From positions 34,672-98,671 of the forward strand of contig NZ_BMTO01000020.1 of the NCBI RefSeq assembly GCF_014649715.1: a stretch of 64,000 nucleotides of DNA, given 5' to 3'. The notes beneath the pieces are model-generated. The model had not been told where the DNA came from and did not search any database. It was given only the letters and a program-made list of their open reading frames with translations. This DNA comes from Streptomyces lateritius (GTDB lineage: Bacteria; Actinomycetota; Actinomycetes; Streptomycetales; Streptomycetaceae). A program made the position numbers and the translations under genes. Position 1 is the stretch's first letter; each line of letters begins with the position of its first letter. This document shows positions 18,553-27,585 of this stretch, one piece after another.

Positions 18553-19455
18553 ATGTCACCCCGGCTCGACGCCACGCGTACCCACGACGCGCCGTCGGCA
18601 GCAACTCCGCCCCCCACTCTCGGCCTTCCCGAAGGCCTGCCCGAGGGCCTCTCCGAGGGCCTCGCGGACATCGGGCCCTTCGACCGCGTCGACCCCCTCG
18701 ACGCACGGGCGCTCTCGAAGACTCTGTTCGCCCGGCTCGAGGCCCTCGAAGAGGGCACCCACGAGCACGCGTACGTCCGCAACACCCTGGTCGAACTGAA
18801 CCTCGCCCTGGTCAAGTTCGCCGCCTCCCGGTTCCGTACCCGCAGTGAACCCATGGAGGACATCGTCCAGGTCGGCACGATCGGCCTCATCAAGGCCATC
18901 GACCGGTTCGAGCTGTCCCGGGGCGTCGAGTTCCCCACCTTCGCGATGCCGACGATCGTCGGTGAGATCAAGCGCTTCTTCCGCGACACCTCGTGGTCCG
19001 TGCGCGTGCCGCGACGGCTCCAGGAGCTCCGCCTCGACCTCGCCAAGGCCGGTGACGAGCTGTCCCAGCGACTCGACCGGGCGCCGACCGTCGGCGAACT
19101 CGCCGAGGAGCTCGGGCTGAGCCGGGAAGAGGTCGTCGAGGGCATGGCCGCCAGCAACGCGTACACCGCGAGCTCGCTGGACGCCCAGCCCGAGGAGGAC
19201 GACAGCGAGGGCGCGCTCGCCGACCGGATCGGCTACGAGGACCACGGCCTGGAGGGGATCGAGTACGTCGAGTCCCTCAAGCCGATGATCGCCTCCCTGC
19301 CGTCCCGCGAACGGCGCATCCTCTCCCTGCGCTTCGTCGCCGGTCTGACCCAGTCGGAGATCGGCGAGGAACTGGGCATCTCCCAGATGCACGTCTCCCG
19401 GCTGCTCTCCCGCACGCTGGGCAGGCTGCGCAAGGGTCTGACGCTGGAGGAATGA
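18553..19455 (+). CDS. sigI: Sigma factor of the sigma-B/F group (SigI)
   Basis: 300 residues. A Pro/Gly-rich N-terminus with three PEGL-type repeats precedes sigma region 2 (EDIVQVGTIGLIKAIDRFEL, PTFAMPTIVGEIKRFFRD), region 3 (VPRRLQELRLDL) and region 4 (LPSRERRILSLRFV, QSEIGEELGISQMHVSRLL). This is the group 3 stress/development type that uses GNNTN-GGGTA promoters. ATG 18553 has GGAGG 5 bp upstream; ATG 18541 is possible. GGGTAG at 18470-18475 is a weak candidate -10 for autoregulation. Regulated at protein level by the two divergent genes. The name SigI follows gene order remembered from S. coelicolor. Confidence 0.9.
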   Translation: MSPRLDATRTHDAPSAATPPPTLGLPEGLPEGLSEGLADIGPFDRVDPLDARALSKTLFARLEALEEGTHEHAYVRNTLVELNLALVKFAASRFRTRSEPMEDIVQVGTIGLIKAIDRFELSRGVEFPTFAMPTIVGEIKRFFRDTSWSVRVPRRLQELRLDLAKAGDELSQRLDRAPTVGELAEELGLSREEVVEGMAASNAYTASSLDAQPEEDDSEGALADRIGYEDHGLEGIEYVESLKPMIASLPSRERRILSLRFVAGLTQSEIGEELGISQMHVSRLLSRTLGRLRKGLTLEE

Positions 19456-19480
19456 CCTTCCTCACCTCCTCAAGCGCCTT

Positions 19481-19520
19481 GCGGAAAGGGCCCGTTCCTC
19501 CCTCGGACGGGCCCTTCCGC
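19481..19520 (+). terminator. Bidirectional hairpin terminator
   Basis: GCGGAAAGGGCCCGT at 19481-19495 pairs with ACGGGCCCTTCCGC at 19507-19520 with one bulged A. It lies between sigI and the convergent nuclease gene. Confidence 0.8.
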
Positions 19521-19537
19521 TTCCCTCCGCGTCATCT

Positions 19538-21031
19538 TCAGGCGCTGGGCAGCCGCAGGTGCGCGAAGACGGGGTAGTGGTCGGACGATCCGGCGTCGGC
19601 CGGGACCTCGCACGAGACGATCTGGGCGGTGGCGGGGGCGAAGATGTAGTCGATCTTGATCGCGCGCCCGTCGACCGGCTTGGTCACCCGTCCGTCACTC
19701 GGCCGGTCTGCCCACAGGCCCTCGTCGCACTCGCGGTCGGCCGCGTAGAGGTCGGCCAGGGCCTCCTTGGGGCCGTCGGGGGCCGTCGAGTCCGGCGGCA
19801 CGACGTTGAAATCGCCGCCGAAGACGGTGCGGTAGCCGGCCGGGGTCTCGGCGTGCACGATGTCCCGCAGCTGGTTCGCCTGGTCCTTGCGGTACTTCCC
19901 GGTGGCGTCGTCCGTCGCGAGGCCGGAGCTGAAGTGCGCCGTGCAGAACTGCAGGGCGCGCGCGGGGATCGTGGCGCAGAGGGCCGCGCGCTGCTCGATC
20001 CTCGTCACGGTCGTGCCGACGGTCTGGTTGGGCGGAGAGGCCAGCTCGTAGGCCTTGGACCAGGTGCTCGCGTCGGGAACGGCCAGGCCGATGCCGTACG
20101 CGCCGCGGTCCACGGTCCAGGCGTTCTCGGTGCCGGTCTTGGCGCAGGAACGGGCGGCCTTGAGCAGCGAGCCGTCGACGGCGTACTGGATGGGGGCGAA
20201 CCTGACGTGCCAGCCCGTCTTCGTCGCCGCCTCCAGCTTGGCCTCGATGGCGCCGGTGTGCTTCTCGCAGATCTCCTGGAGGAAGAGCGCGTCGTAGTCG
20301 GCTGCCGCTCCTCCCAGCCGGGCGACGATCCGGTCACCGAGAACGTCGCCGCCGACGCGGTGGTTGCCGCAGGTCTCGTTGACGTTGGCGCAGACGTTCC
20401 ACGACATCACCCTGAAGTCCTCGGCCGTGGCCGGGGACGCGGGCGCGGGGCGGCTCACGCCGCCGAGGGCGGCGTCGAGGTCCACGAGCGTGAAGCGCTC
20501 CCAGGAACCGGGCGAGGTGGTGCCGCGTGCCCGGAGCATGGCCTGGTCGGTGCCGGAGTCGTTGATCTCGGCGGTGACGTACAGGCCGTTCGCCTTGGAC
20601 TTCAGCGCGTAGTTGCCGTTGGGCTGCTTCTCCAGGTGGAACTTCTGCCAGTCACCGATGGCCGTCCCCCGGGCGCGCAGCAGACCCGCGTGACCACCGG
20701 TGTAGTTCACCTCGGTGGTGACGTAGAGCCCGTTCGCCTCGGAGCGCAGGGCGGCGGTCACGCCCTTGTCGTCGGAGTGCAGCGTGAACTTCTCCCAGGA
20801 GCCCAGGACTTCAGGCCCGCCGGCCGTGCGGGCCCGCAGCTTGGCCGCCTGGGTACCGGGGTCGTTGATCTCCGCGGACACGAACAGACCGTTGGCCTCG
20901 GAGCGCAGGGCGAACCTGTGCCCCCCGGGGAGCGGGGAGGCGTCGGCCGCGTGGGCCTCGGTGGTCGGCAGAGCCACCACGGTGAACAGGGCGGCGCAGA
21001 GCGCCGCGAGATGGCATATGAGTCGTCTCAC
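19538..21031 (-). CDS. Secreted endonuclease/exonuclease/phosphatase-fold protein with fascin-like repeats
   Basis: 497 residues. A signal peptide ends near AHA-AD (residue 28). Residues of about 35-185 contain three repeats of the form FALRSEANGLFVSAEINDPG, each followed by KLRAR and W-x-K-F-x-L, the pattern of fascin-like beta-trefoil domains. Residues of about 205-495 are an EEP catalytic domain: MSWNVC, LQEICEKH, GGDFNVVPP and SSDHYPVFAHL, giving the Asn, Glu, Asp/Asn and Asp/His catalytic set. Substrates in the family include DNA, sphingomyelin and phosphoinositides and cannot be told apart here. GTG 21031 has AAGGA upstream. Two Cys pairs suggest extracellular disulfides. Confidence 0.88.
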   Translation of the reverse strand: MRRLICHLAALCAALFTVVALPTTEAHAADASPLPGGHRFALRSEANGLFVSAEINDPGTQAAKLRARTAGGPEVLGSWEKFTLHSDDKGVTAALRSEANGLYVTTEVNYTGGHAGLLRARGTAIGDWQKFHLEKQPNGNYALKSKANGLYVTAEINDSGTDQAMLRARGTTSPGSWERFTLVDLDAALGGVSRPAPASPATAEDFRVMSWNVCANVNETCGNHRVGGDVLGDRIVARLGGAAADYDALFLQEICEKHTGAIEAKLEAATKTGWHVRFAPIQYAVDGSLLKAARSCAKTGTENAWTVDRGAYGIGLAVPDASTWSKAYELASPPNQTVGTTVTRIEQRAALCATIPARALQFCTAHFSSGLATDDATGKYRKDQANQLRDIVHAETPAGYRTVFGGDFNVVPPDSTAPDGPKEALADLYAADRECDEGLWADRPSDGRVTKPVDGRAIKIDYIFAPATAQIVSCEVPADAGSSDHYPVFAHLRLPSA

Positions 21032-21121
21032 TCAAGATCCTTAAGTCGATGCAAAGGCGCAGGAGCATAACCCGCCCGGCGACCGAACACGCTGTCCGCC
21101 CACCGAATCTTCGGGCGTCGC

Positions 21122-21451
21122 CTAGGACTTGGGGACGCGCCGCAGGGCGGCCTCGACGGCCGCCTCGGCGTGGATACGGGTGGTGGGGAAGACGGCCACC
21201 GAGCTGTCCTCGGGGCGCACCAGCAGCTCGATCTCGGTGCGGCCGAGGATCACCCCCTGGGCACCGGCGTCGACGAGCCGGTCGATGACCTGCCGGTACG
21301 TGGCGCGCGACTCCTCGCGTACGACACCGAGGCACAGCTCCTCGTAGATGATCCGGTGCACGTCGGCGCGGTCGTGGGCGTCGGGCACGAGCACGGTGAG
21401 GCCGTGGGAGGCGAGCCGGTCGCGGTAGAAGTCCTGCTCCGGGAGGGTGAG
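21122..21451 (-). pseudogene. Aspartate/glutamate racemase family, N-terminally truncated relic
   Basis: About 110 residues of the C-terminal half remain: EQDFYRDRLASHGLTVLVPD, then RIIYEELCLGVV and GAQGVILGRTEIELLV. The family motif at the last site is LGCTEI, with a catalytic Cys; here it is Arg. Reading upstream, the frame hits a TGA at 21454-21452, immediately where homology to an unrelated plus-strand gene begins. Both the lost N-terminus and the replaced Cys say it is not a working enzyme. A short ORF from GTG 21394 remains open. Confidence 0.8.
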
Positions 21452-21453
21452 TC

Positions 21454-22036
21454 AGGATCGCCGGCGCCCTGCGGGAGCTGGAAGCGGCGGGGTATCTGAA
21501 GCGGCAGGTGGTGCGAGGTGAGGGAGCCGAACTGGCCACGATCACGACCTGGTACGAGAACCCGCATCCGGTCGATCCGGTCAAGCGCGCCCGGCCCGCT
21601 CGGCGGGAAACCCGGTCCGCGCCCCCGGAGCCGGACGTGCCGGAGCTGACCGAGGAGCTGCGGCCCGCCGCCGGACTGCTCGCGGGCCTGCGGCAGCGCG
21701 AGCCGCGCCTGCTGCTCTCGGAGAACGACGTCCGACGGCTGGCCGCCGGCACCCGGCGGTGGCTGGAACGCGGGCTCACGCCCGAAACCGTGGCCCGCAC
21801 CCTGTGTGCGGGGCTGCCCACCGGGACCATCCGCTGGCCCGCGCCTCCTCGCGCACCGTCTACGCGAGTGGCTGCCGCCGGAGCTGCCGCCCACCCCACC
21901 CGCCCCGAAGCTCTTGCCGCTGCAGAACCGCGAGCGTTGCGACCGGGCCTTTCGTGGCGCCGGCGAGGGGCTCTGCGGCGGTTGCCGGTCCAGAGGGCCA
22001 CGTGCGGGTCACGGGACGGAGTGGCCCTCGGCGTAG
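21454..22036 (+). pseudogene. Winged-helix DNA-binding protein, 5'-truncated and frameshifted
   Basis: The frame from 21454 reads RIAGALRELEAAGYLKR then ITTWYENPHP, the recognition end and wing of a helix-turn-helix protein type common in Streptomyces. It continues through LLSENDVRRLAAGTRRWLER to GTIRWPA. Near 21840 the frame must shift to continue as LLAHRLREWLPPELPP and NRERCDRAFRGAGEGLCGGC, the Cys-containing tail of the same family. The first part of the HTH is missing at the junction with the racemase relic. So this is a broken gene with one frameshift and a 5' deletion. Confidence 0.75.
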
Positions 22037-22058
22037 GCACGGCGCACGCCGGAGAAAA

Positions 22059-23306
22059 TCAGACCACGCGCTCTCCCCGGCGCCAGACCTCCTGCACCAG
22101 GGGGACGCCCGGGCGGTACGCCAGGTGGACGTGGGACGGGGCGTCGAGGAGTGCGAGGTCGGCGTAGGCGCCGGGGGACAGGCGGCCGATGTCCGTGCGG
22201 CGGAGGGCTGCCGCGCCGCCCGCTGTGGCGGACCAGAGGGCCTCGTCCGGGGTCATGCCCATGTCCCGTACCGCGAGGGCGATGCAGAACGGGACCGAGG
22301 AGGTGAAGGACGAGCCCGGGTTGCAGTCCGTGGACAGGGCCACGGTGGCGCCCGCGTCGAGGAGGCGGCGGGCGTTCGGCCACTCGGCGCGGGTGGAGAA
22401 CTCCGCGCCCGGGAGAAGCGTCGCGACCGTGCCGCCCGAGGCGAGCGCGTCGACGTCCGCGTCCGTCAGGTGGGTGCAGTGGTCGGCGCTGGCCGCGTCC
22501 AGTTCCACCGCGAGCTGGACACCGGGGCCGTACGAGAGCTGGTTCGCGTGGACGCGGGGGTGCAGGCCCTTGGCCTGGCCGGCGGTGAGGATCGCCCGTG
22601 CCTGGTCCCCGTCGAACGCGCCCTTCTCGCAGAAGACGTCGATCCAGCGGGCGTAGGGGGCGCAGGCGTCCAGCATCTCGCCCGTGACGAGGGCGACGTA
22701 TCCGGCCGGGTCGTCGGCGTAGTCCGGGGAGACGATGTGGGCGCCGAGGTAGGTGACCTCGTCGGTGTGGGCGGCGGCGATGCGCAGGGCCCGGGCCTCG
22801 TCCTCGACGGTGAGGCCGTAGCCGGACTTGGTCTCGAAGGTGGTGGTGCCCTGACGGAGTGCTTCGCGCATGTAGCGGGCGACGTTCGCCGACAGATCGG
22901 TGTCCGAGGCCGCGCGCGTCGCGGCGACCGTGGTGCGGATGCCGCCCGCCTCGTACGGCCGGCCGGACATCCGGGCGTTGAACTCGGCGGTGCGGTCGCC
23001 GGCGAAGACGAGGTGCGAGTGGGAGTCCACGAAGCCGGGGATCACCGCCCGTCCGCCCGCGTCGACCCGGTTGTCAGTGGCGGGTGCTTTTCTTGATTCA
23101 CCGACCCAGGCGACGCGGTCGCCGTCGATGACGACGGCCGCGTCCTGGATCAGGCCCAGGGGGGTTCCATCACCGAGGGAGGGATCGTTGGTGACGAGAC
23201 TGGCGATGTTGACGATGGCGGTGGCGGCCGTCGCCACGGCGCTGTTCGCGCTCGTGGGGGCGGAGATCGCCGCCGGCTTGTTCGTCGCCGCGGGGCCCGT
23301 GTTCAT
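22059..23306 (-). CDS. hutI: Imidazolonepropionase (HutI)
   Basis: 415 residues; hydrolyses 4-imidazolone-5-propionate to N-formimino-L-glutamate. Amidohydrolase metal and substrate motifs are present: PGFVDSHSHLVFAGDR, TFETKSGYGL, HANQLS, and ALSTDCNPGSS. An Ala/Thr-rich N-terminal extension of about 25 residues precedes the domain, so a later start is possible, although ATG 23306 is the only ATG with GGAG upstream (at a long distance). Last gene of the hut operon, 18 bp after hutF. Confidence 0.95.
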   Translation of the reverse strand: MNTGPAATNKPAAISAPTSANSAVATAATAIVNIASLVTNDPSLGDGTPLGLIQDAAVVIDGDRVAWVGESRKAPATDNRVDAGGRAVIPGFVDSHSHLVFAGDRTAEFNARMSGRPYEAGGIRTTVAATRAASDTDLSANVARYMREALRQGTTTFETKSGYGLTVEDEARALRIAAAHTDEVTYLGAHIVSPDYADDPAGYVALVTGEMLDACAPYARWIDVFCEKGAFDGDQARAILTAGQAKGLHPRVHANQLSYGPGVQLAVELDAASADHCTHLTDADVDALASGGTVATLLPGAEFSTRAEWPNARRLLDAGATVALSTDCNPGSSFTSSVPFCIALAVRDMGMTPDEALWSATAGGAAALRRTDIGRLSPGAYADLALLDAPSHVHLAYRPGVPLVQEVWRRGERVV

Positions 23307-23323
23307 GATGCGAGGTGTCTCCT

Positions 23324-24673
23324 TCAGCCGCGCAGGGCGGCGATCGAGTCCGCGAGGGCCCGGGGCACGTCCGGTACGGAGTGGTGGACCCCGTCCCGTA
23401 CGACGTGACGGCCGCCCACGATCGTGTGCCGGACGTCCGAGGCCGACGCTGCGAATACCGCCGTCTCGGCTGCCAGACGCGGCACCGGCCCCGCTGTCCT
23501 GACCGAGTCCAGGGCGATCGTCGTGAAGTCGGCGAGCGCGCCCGCCTCCAGGCGGCCCGCGTCGGGCCGGCCGAGGGCCGCGTGGCCGTCGGCCGTCGCG
23601 GCCCGGAGCAGGGCCGCGGCCGTCCAGTGGCCTCGGGTGCGCGAGCGCAGGCGCTCGTTCAGTTCCATGGCCCGCGCCTCCTCCAGGAGGTCGACGACCG
23701 CGTGGCTGTCGCTGCCGAGCGACAGCGGGGAGCCCGCGCGCTGGAGGGCGACCGCCGGGCCGATGCCGTCCGCGAGGTCGCGTTCGGTCGTCGGGCACAT
23801 GCAGGTGCCGGTGGTCGAGGAGCCGAGGAGCGCGATGTCGGTGTCGGTGAGGTGGGTGTTGTGGACGCCGGTGGTCAGCGGGCCCAGCACGCCGTGATCG
23901 GCGAGCAGCTGGGTCGGGGTGCGGCCGTGGGCGGCGAGGCAGGCGTCGTTCTCGGCGGTCTGCTCCGAGAGGTGGACGTGGAGCGGGGCGCCCCGCTCGC
24001 GCGCCCAGGAAGCCACCGTCGCCAACTGGTCGGCCGGGACGGCCCGTACGGAGTGGATCGCCGCCCCGATCCGTACGCTGTCGTCGCCGGCGCCGGCGCG
24101 CCCCTTGAGGAGCGAGACGCGTTCGGCCCAGGCGTCGGCCGTGCCGTCGGAGAAGCGGAGCTGGTGCTGGTCGGGGGCCGCGCCGAAGCCGGAGGAGAGG
24201 TAGGCCGTGTCGAGGAGGGTGATCCTGATGCCCGCGTCGGCCGCCGCCTCGATCAGCGCCTCGCCCATCGCGTTCGGGTCGGCGTAGGGGGTGCCGCCCG
24301 GGCCGTGGTGGAGGTAGTGGAACTCGCCGACGGCCGTGATGCCGGCGAGCGCCATCTCCGCGTACACCGCCCGCGCGAGGGCGTGGTACGTCTCCGGTGT
24401 CAGCCGCGAGGCGACCTGGTACATCACCTCGCGCCAGGTCCAGAAGGTGCCGGAGCCGACCTGGACGGTGCCGCGCAGAGCGCGGTGGAAGGCGTGCGAG
24501 TGGGCGTTGGCGAGGCCGGGGATCGTCAGGCCGCGCAGGACGGTGGCGCCGGGCGGCGGGGCGTCGACGCCGGTCCGTACGGCGGTGACGCGGCCGTCGG
24601 ACACGTCCAGGGTGACGCCCGGCTCGACGTGGGTGCCGAGCCAGGCGTGTTCCAGCCAGTACGTCACGCGCAC
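23324..24673 (-). CDS. hutF: Formimidoylglutamate deiminase (HutF)
   Basis: 449 residues of the amidohydrolase superfamily; removes ammonia from N-formimino-L-glutamate to give N-formyl-L-glutamate. Motifs: GLANAHSHAFHRALRG, TWREVMYQ, AAIHSVRAVP, HVHLSEQTAEND, and LGSDSHAVVDLLEEARAME. GTG 24673 has GGAGG 7 bp upstream and overlaps the M20 gene by 10 bp; GTG 24667 would give a GTGA overlap. Presence of HutF means the pathway uses the five-step formylglutamate route rather than direct formiminoglutamase. Confidence 0.94.
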   Translation of the reverse strand: MRVTYWLEHAWLGTHVEPGVTLDVSDGRVTAVRTGVDAPPPGATVLRGLTIPGLANAHSHAFHRALRGTVQVGSGTFWTWREVMYQVASRLTPETYHALARAVYAEMALAGITAVGEFHYLHHGPGGTPYADPNAMGEALIEAAADAGIRITLLDTAYLSSGFGAAPDQHQLRFSDGTADAWAERVSLLKGRAGAGDDSVRIGAAIHSVRAVPADQLATVASWARERGAPLHVHLSEQTAENDACLAAHGRTPTQLLADHGVLGPLTTGVHNTHLTDTDIALLGSSTTGTCMCPTTERDLADGIGPAVALQRAGSPLSLGSDSHAVVDLLEEARAMELNERLRSRTRGHWTAAALLRAATADGHAALGRPDAGRLEAGALADFTTIALDSVRTAGPVPRLAAETAVFAASASDVRHTIVGGRHVVRDGVHHSVPDVPRALADSIAALRG

Positions 24674-25875
24674 GCGAGCCCCTCCAGTACGTCGGCGAGT
24701 GCGAGGACCCCGGCCACGCAGTCGTCCTCGGCCGCGAACTCGGCCGGGGAGTGCGAGACACCCGTGGGGTTCCGTACGAACAGCATGGCGGTCGGGATCG
24801 CGGCGGAGAGGATTCCGGCGTCGTGTCCCGCGCCCGTGCCCAGAACCGGGGTCTTCTCGCCGAGGATCCCGGCCAGCTCGTCCCGGAGCGCGTGGGCGAA
24901 CTCCACGACCGGGGTGAAGGACTCCTGGACGACGGTGAGGTCGATGCCGTGGCGGTTGGCGTAGTCGCGGGCGGCGGTCTCGACGCCGGCGGTCACCGTG
25001 TCCAGGGCGCCCTGGTCGGCCGCGCGGGCGTCCAGCCAGCCGCGGACGAGGGACGGGATGGCGTTGACGCCGTTGGGCTCGACGGCGATCTTGCCGAAGG
25101 TGGCGACGGCTCCGGCGAGTTCGGCCTCGCGACGGGCGGCGAGGACGGTCTCGGCGTAGGTGAGCATCGGGTCGCGGCGGTCGACGAGACGGGTGGTGCC
25201 GGCGTGGTTGGCCTCGCCGGCGAAGTCGTACCGCCAACGGCCGTGCGGCCAGATCGCGGAGGCGATGCCGACGGCGTCGCCCGACAGGTCCAGGGCCCGG
25301 CCCTGTTCGACGTGGAGCTCGACGAAGGCGCCGATCCGGGCCAGACGCTCGGGGTCGGGGCCGATGGCGGACGGGTCGTGACCGGCCGCCTCCATGGCCT
25401 GGGGGAGGGTGATCCCGTCGGCGTCGCGCAGCTCGTACGCCTTGTCCCGGGTCAGCTGTCCGGCGGTGAGGCGGGAGCCGACGCAGGCCAGGCCGAAGCG
25501 GGCGCCTTCCTCGTCGCCGAAGTTGGTGATGGCGAAGGGCCTCTTGAACTGGACGCCGCGGGAGCGCAGTTCGTCGAGCGCGGCGAAGGCGGAGACGACG
25601 CCGAGGGGTCCGTCGAAGGCGCCGCCGTCGGGTACGGAGTCCAGGTGCGAGCCGGTGACGACGGCGTCGCCGGCCGCCGGGTCGCCGAGCCAGGCCCACT
25701 GGTTGCCGTTGCGGTCGACCTCGTAGTTCAGCCGGCGGGCCTCGGCCTGCATCTGGAACCAGAGCCGGCAGTCGGCGTCGGCGCCGGTCCAGGCGTAGCG
25801 CCGGTAGCCGCCGGAGGCGGCGCTGCGGCCGATGGGCCGCAGCGACCGCCACATGGCGTGGAAGGTCTCGCTCAC
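24664..25875 (-). CDS. M20-family amidohydrolase (allantoate amidohydrolase / N-carbamoyl amino acid hydrolase type)
   Basis: 403 residues. Metal site motifs are TGSHLDSVPDGGAFDG, NFGDEEGARFG, VELHVEQGRAL and GAGHDAG, typical of the dimetal M20 subfamily with allantoate amidohydrolase and L-N-carbamoylase. It lies between hutU and hutF with GTGA overlap on its start. No classical HutG is in the operon, so I infer it may hydrolyse N-formyl-L-glutamate to glutamate and formate, the last step left open here. An independent role in purine catabolism is the alternative, but no allantoin genes are nearby. Confidence 0.88.
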   Translation of the reverse strand: MSETFHAMWRSLRPIGRSAASGGYRRYAWTGADADCRLWFQMQAEARRLNYEVDRNGNQWAWLGDPAAGDAVVTGSHLDSVPDGGAFDGPLGVVSAFAALDELRSRGVQFKRPFAITNFGDEEGARFGLACVGSRLTAGQLTRDKAYELRDADGITLPQAMEAAGHDPSAIGPDPERLARIGAFVELHVEQGRALDLSGDAVGIASAIWPHGRWRYDFAGEANHAGTTRLVDRRDPMLTYAETVLAARREAELAGAVATFGKIAVEPNGVNAIPSLVRGWLDARAADQGALDTVTAGVETAARDYANRHGIDLTVVQESFTPVVEFAHALRDELAGILGEKTPVLGTGAGHDAGILSAAIPTAMLFVRNPTGVSHSPAEFAAEDDCVAGVLALADVLEGLACA

Positions 25876-27536
25876 GCGGAGCCGTCCTCGCGCATGGGCA
25901 CCCGGACGCCCTTGGCGTCCGCGACGGACTCGGCGATGTCGTAGCCGGCGTCGACGTGGCGGATGACGCCCATGCCGGGGTCGTTCGTCAGGACGCGGCG
26001 GATCTTCTCGCCGGCCAGCGGGGTGCCGTCGGCGACCGTGACCTGACCCGCGTGGATGGAGCGGCCCATGCCGACGCCGCCGCCGTGGTGGAGGGAGACC
26101 CAGGAGGCACCTGAGGCGACGTTGACCATGGCGTTGAGGAGCGGCCAGTCGGCGATCGCGTCGGAGCCGTCGAGCATGGCCTCGGTCTCGCGGTACGGGG
26201 AGGCCACCGAGCCGCAGTCGAGGTGGTCGCGGCCGATGGCGAGCGGCGCCGCCAGCTCACCCGAGGCCACCATGTCGTTGAAGCGCTCGCCCGCGCGGTC
26301 GCGCTCGCCGTAGCCGAGCCAGCAGATGCGGGCGGGCAGGCCCTGGAAGTGGACGCGCTCGCCGGCCATCTTGATCCAGCGGTGGAGGGACTCGTTCTCC
26401 GGGAAGAGCTCCAGCATCGCCTTGTCGGTCTTGTGGATGTCGGAGGCCTCGCCGGAGAGGGCCGCCCAGCGGAAGGGGCCCTTGCCCTCGCAGAAGAGGG
26501 GGCGGATGTACGCCGGCACGAAGCCGGGGAAGGCGAACGCCCGGTCGTAGCCGGCCAGCTGGGCCTCACCGCGGATGGAGTTGCCGTAGTCGAAGACCTC
26601 GGCGCCGGCGTCCATGAAGCCGACCATGGCCTCGACGTGCTTGGCCATGGACTCGCGGGCGCGGGTGGTGAAGCCCGCCGGGTCCTTCGCCGCGTACGTC
26701 GCCATGTCGTCGAAGGCGACGCCGACGGGCAGGTAGGACAGCGGGTCGTGGGCCGAGGTCTGGTCGGTCACGATGTCGATCGGGGCGCCCTCGGCGAGCA
26801 TCTGCGGCAGCAGCTCCGCCGCGTTGCCGAGCAGGCCGATGGAGAGCGGGCGGCGGGCGTCGCGGGCCTCCACGGCGAGGGCGAGGGCGTGGGCGAGGTT
26901 GTCGGCCTTGACGTCGAGGTAGCGGTGCTCGATGCGGCGCTCGATGGCGCGCGGGTCGACGTCGACGCAGATGGCGACGCCGTCGTTCATCGTCACGGCG
27001 AGTGGCTGGGCGCCGCCCATGCCGCCGAGGCCGGCGGTGAGGGTGATGGTGCCGGCGAGCGTGCCGCCGAACTTCTTCGCGGCGACGGCGGCGAAGGTCT
27101 CGTAGGTGCCCTGGAGGATGCCCTGGGTGCCGATGTAGATCCAGGAGCCGGCGGTCATCTGGCCGTACATGGTCAGACCGAGCTGCTCCAGGCGGCGGAA
27201 CTCCTCCCAGTTGGCCCAGTCGCCGACCAGGTTGGAGTTGGCGATGAGGACGCGCGGCGCCCACTCGTGGGTCTGCATGACGCCGACGGGGCGGCCGGAC
27301 TGGACGAGCATCGTCTCGTCCTGCTTCAGCGTCCGCAGGGTGCGGACCATGGCGTCGAAGGAGCGCCAGTCACGGGCGGCCTTGCCGGTGCCGCCGTAGA
27401 CGACGAGCTTGTCGGGGTGTTCGGCGACCTCGGGGTCGAGGTTGTTCTGCAGCATGCGGAGGGCGGCCTCCTGCTGCCATCCCAGGGCGCTCAGTTCCGT
27501 ACCGCGCGGGGCCCGTACGGGGCGGGGTCCTGACAT
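25872..27536 (-). CDS. hutU: Urocanate hydratase (HutU)
   Basis: 554 residues, full length. Converts urocanate to imidazolonepropionate using tightly bound NAD+. Motifs: VVYGGTGKAARDW, GQMTAGSWIYIGTQGILQGT, GLGGMGGAQPLA (NAD-binding), DQTSAHDPL, and the C-terminal HHGGGVGMGRSIHAG. ATG 27536 has GGAGGAGG upstream. First gene of the hut operon, preceded by a promoter and palindrome in the intergenic region. Histidine ammonia-lyase (hutH) is not in the window. Confidence 0.97.
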   Translation of the reverse strand: MSGPRPVRAPRGTELSALGWQQEAALRMLQNNLDPEVAEHPDKLVVYGGTGKAARDWRSFDAMVRTLRTLKQDETMLVQSGRPVGVMQTHEWAPRVLIANSNLVGDWANWEEFRRLEQLGLTMYGQMTAGSWIYIGTQGILQGTYETFAAVAAKKFGGTLAGTITLTAGLGGMGGAQPLAVTMNDGVAICVDVDPRAIERRIEHRYLDVKADNLAHALALAVEARDARRPLSIGLLGNAAELLPQMLAEGAPIDIVTDQTSAHDPLSYLPVGVAFDDMATYAAKDPAGFTTRARESMAKHVEAMVGFMDAGAEVFDYGNSIRGEAQLAGYDRAFAFPGFVPAYIRPLFCEGKGPFRWAALSGEASDIHKTDKAMLELFPENESLHRWIKMAGERVHFQGLPARICWLGYGERDRAGERFNDMVASGELAAPLAIGRDHLDCGSVASPYRETEAMLDGSDAIADWPLLNAMVNVASGASWVSLHHGGGVGMGRSIHAGQVTVADGTPLAGEKIRRVLTNDPGMGVIRHVDAGYDIAESVADAKGVRVPMREDGSA

Positions 27537-27562
27537 GGGGAAGCCTCCTCCGGCACAACTCC

Positions 27563-27585
27563 GATGTGAATCAGTTATTCACATC
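27563..27585. promoter_or_regulatory. Inverted-repeat operator between hutU and the lysA-like gene
   Basis: Perfect 9-bp arms GATGTGAAT (27563-27571) and ATTCACATC (27577-27585) around CAGTT. It overlaps the end of the hutU -10 box and the probable start site, the position of a repressor operator. I infer induction of hut genes by a pathway intermediate. The regulator is not in the neighbourhood. Confidence 0.7.
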
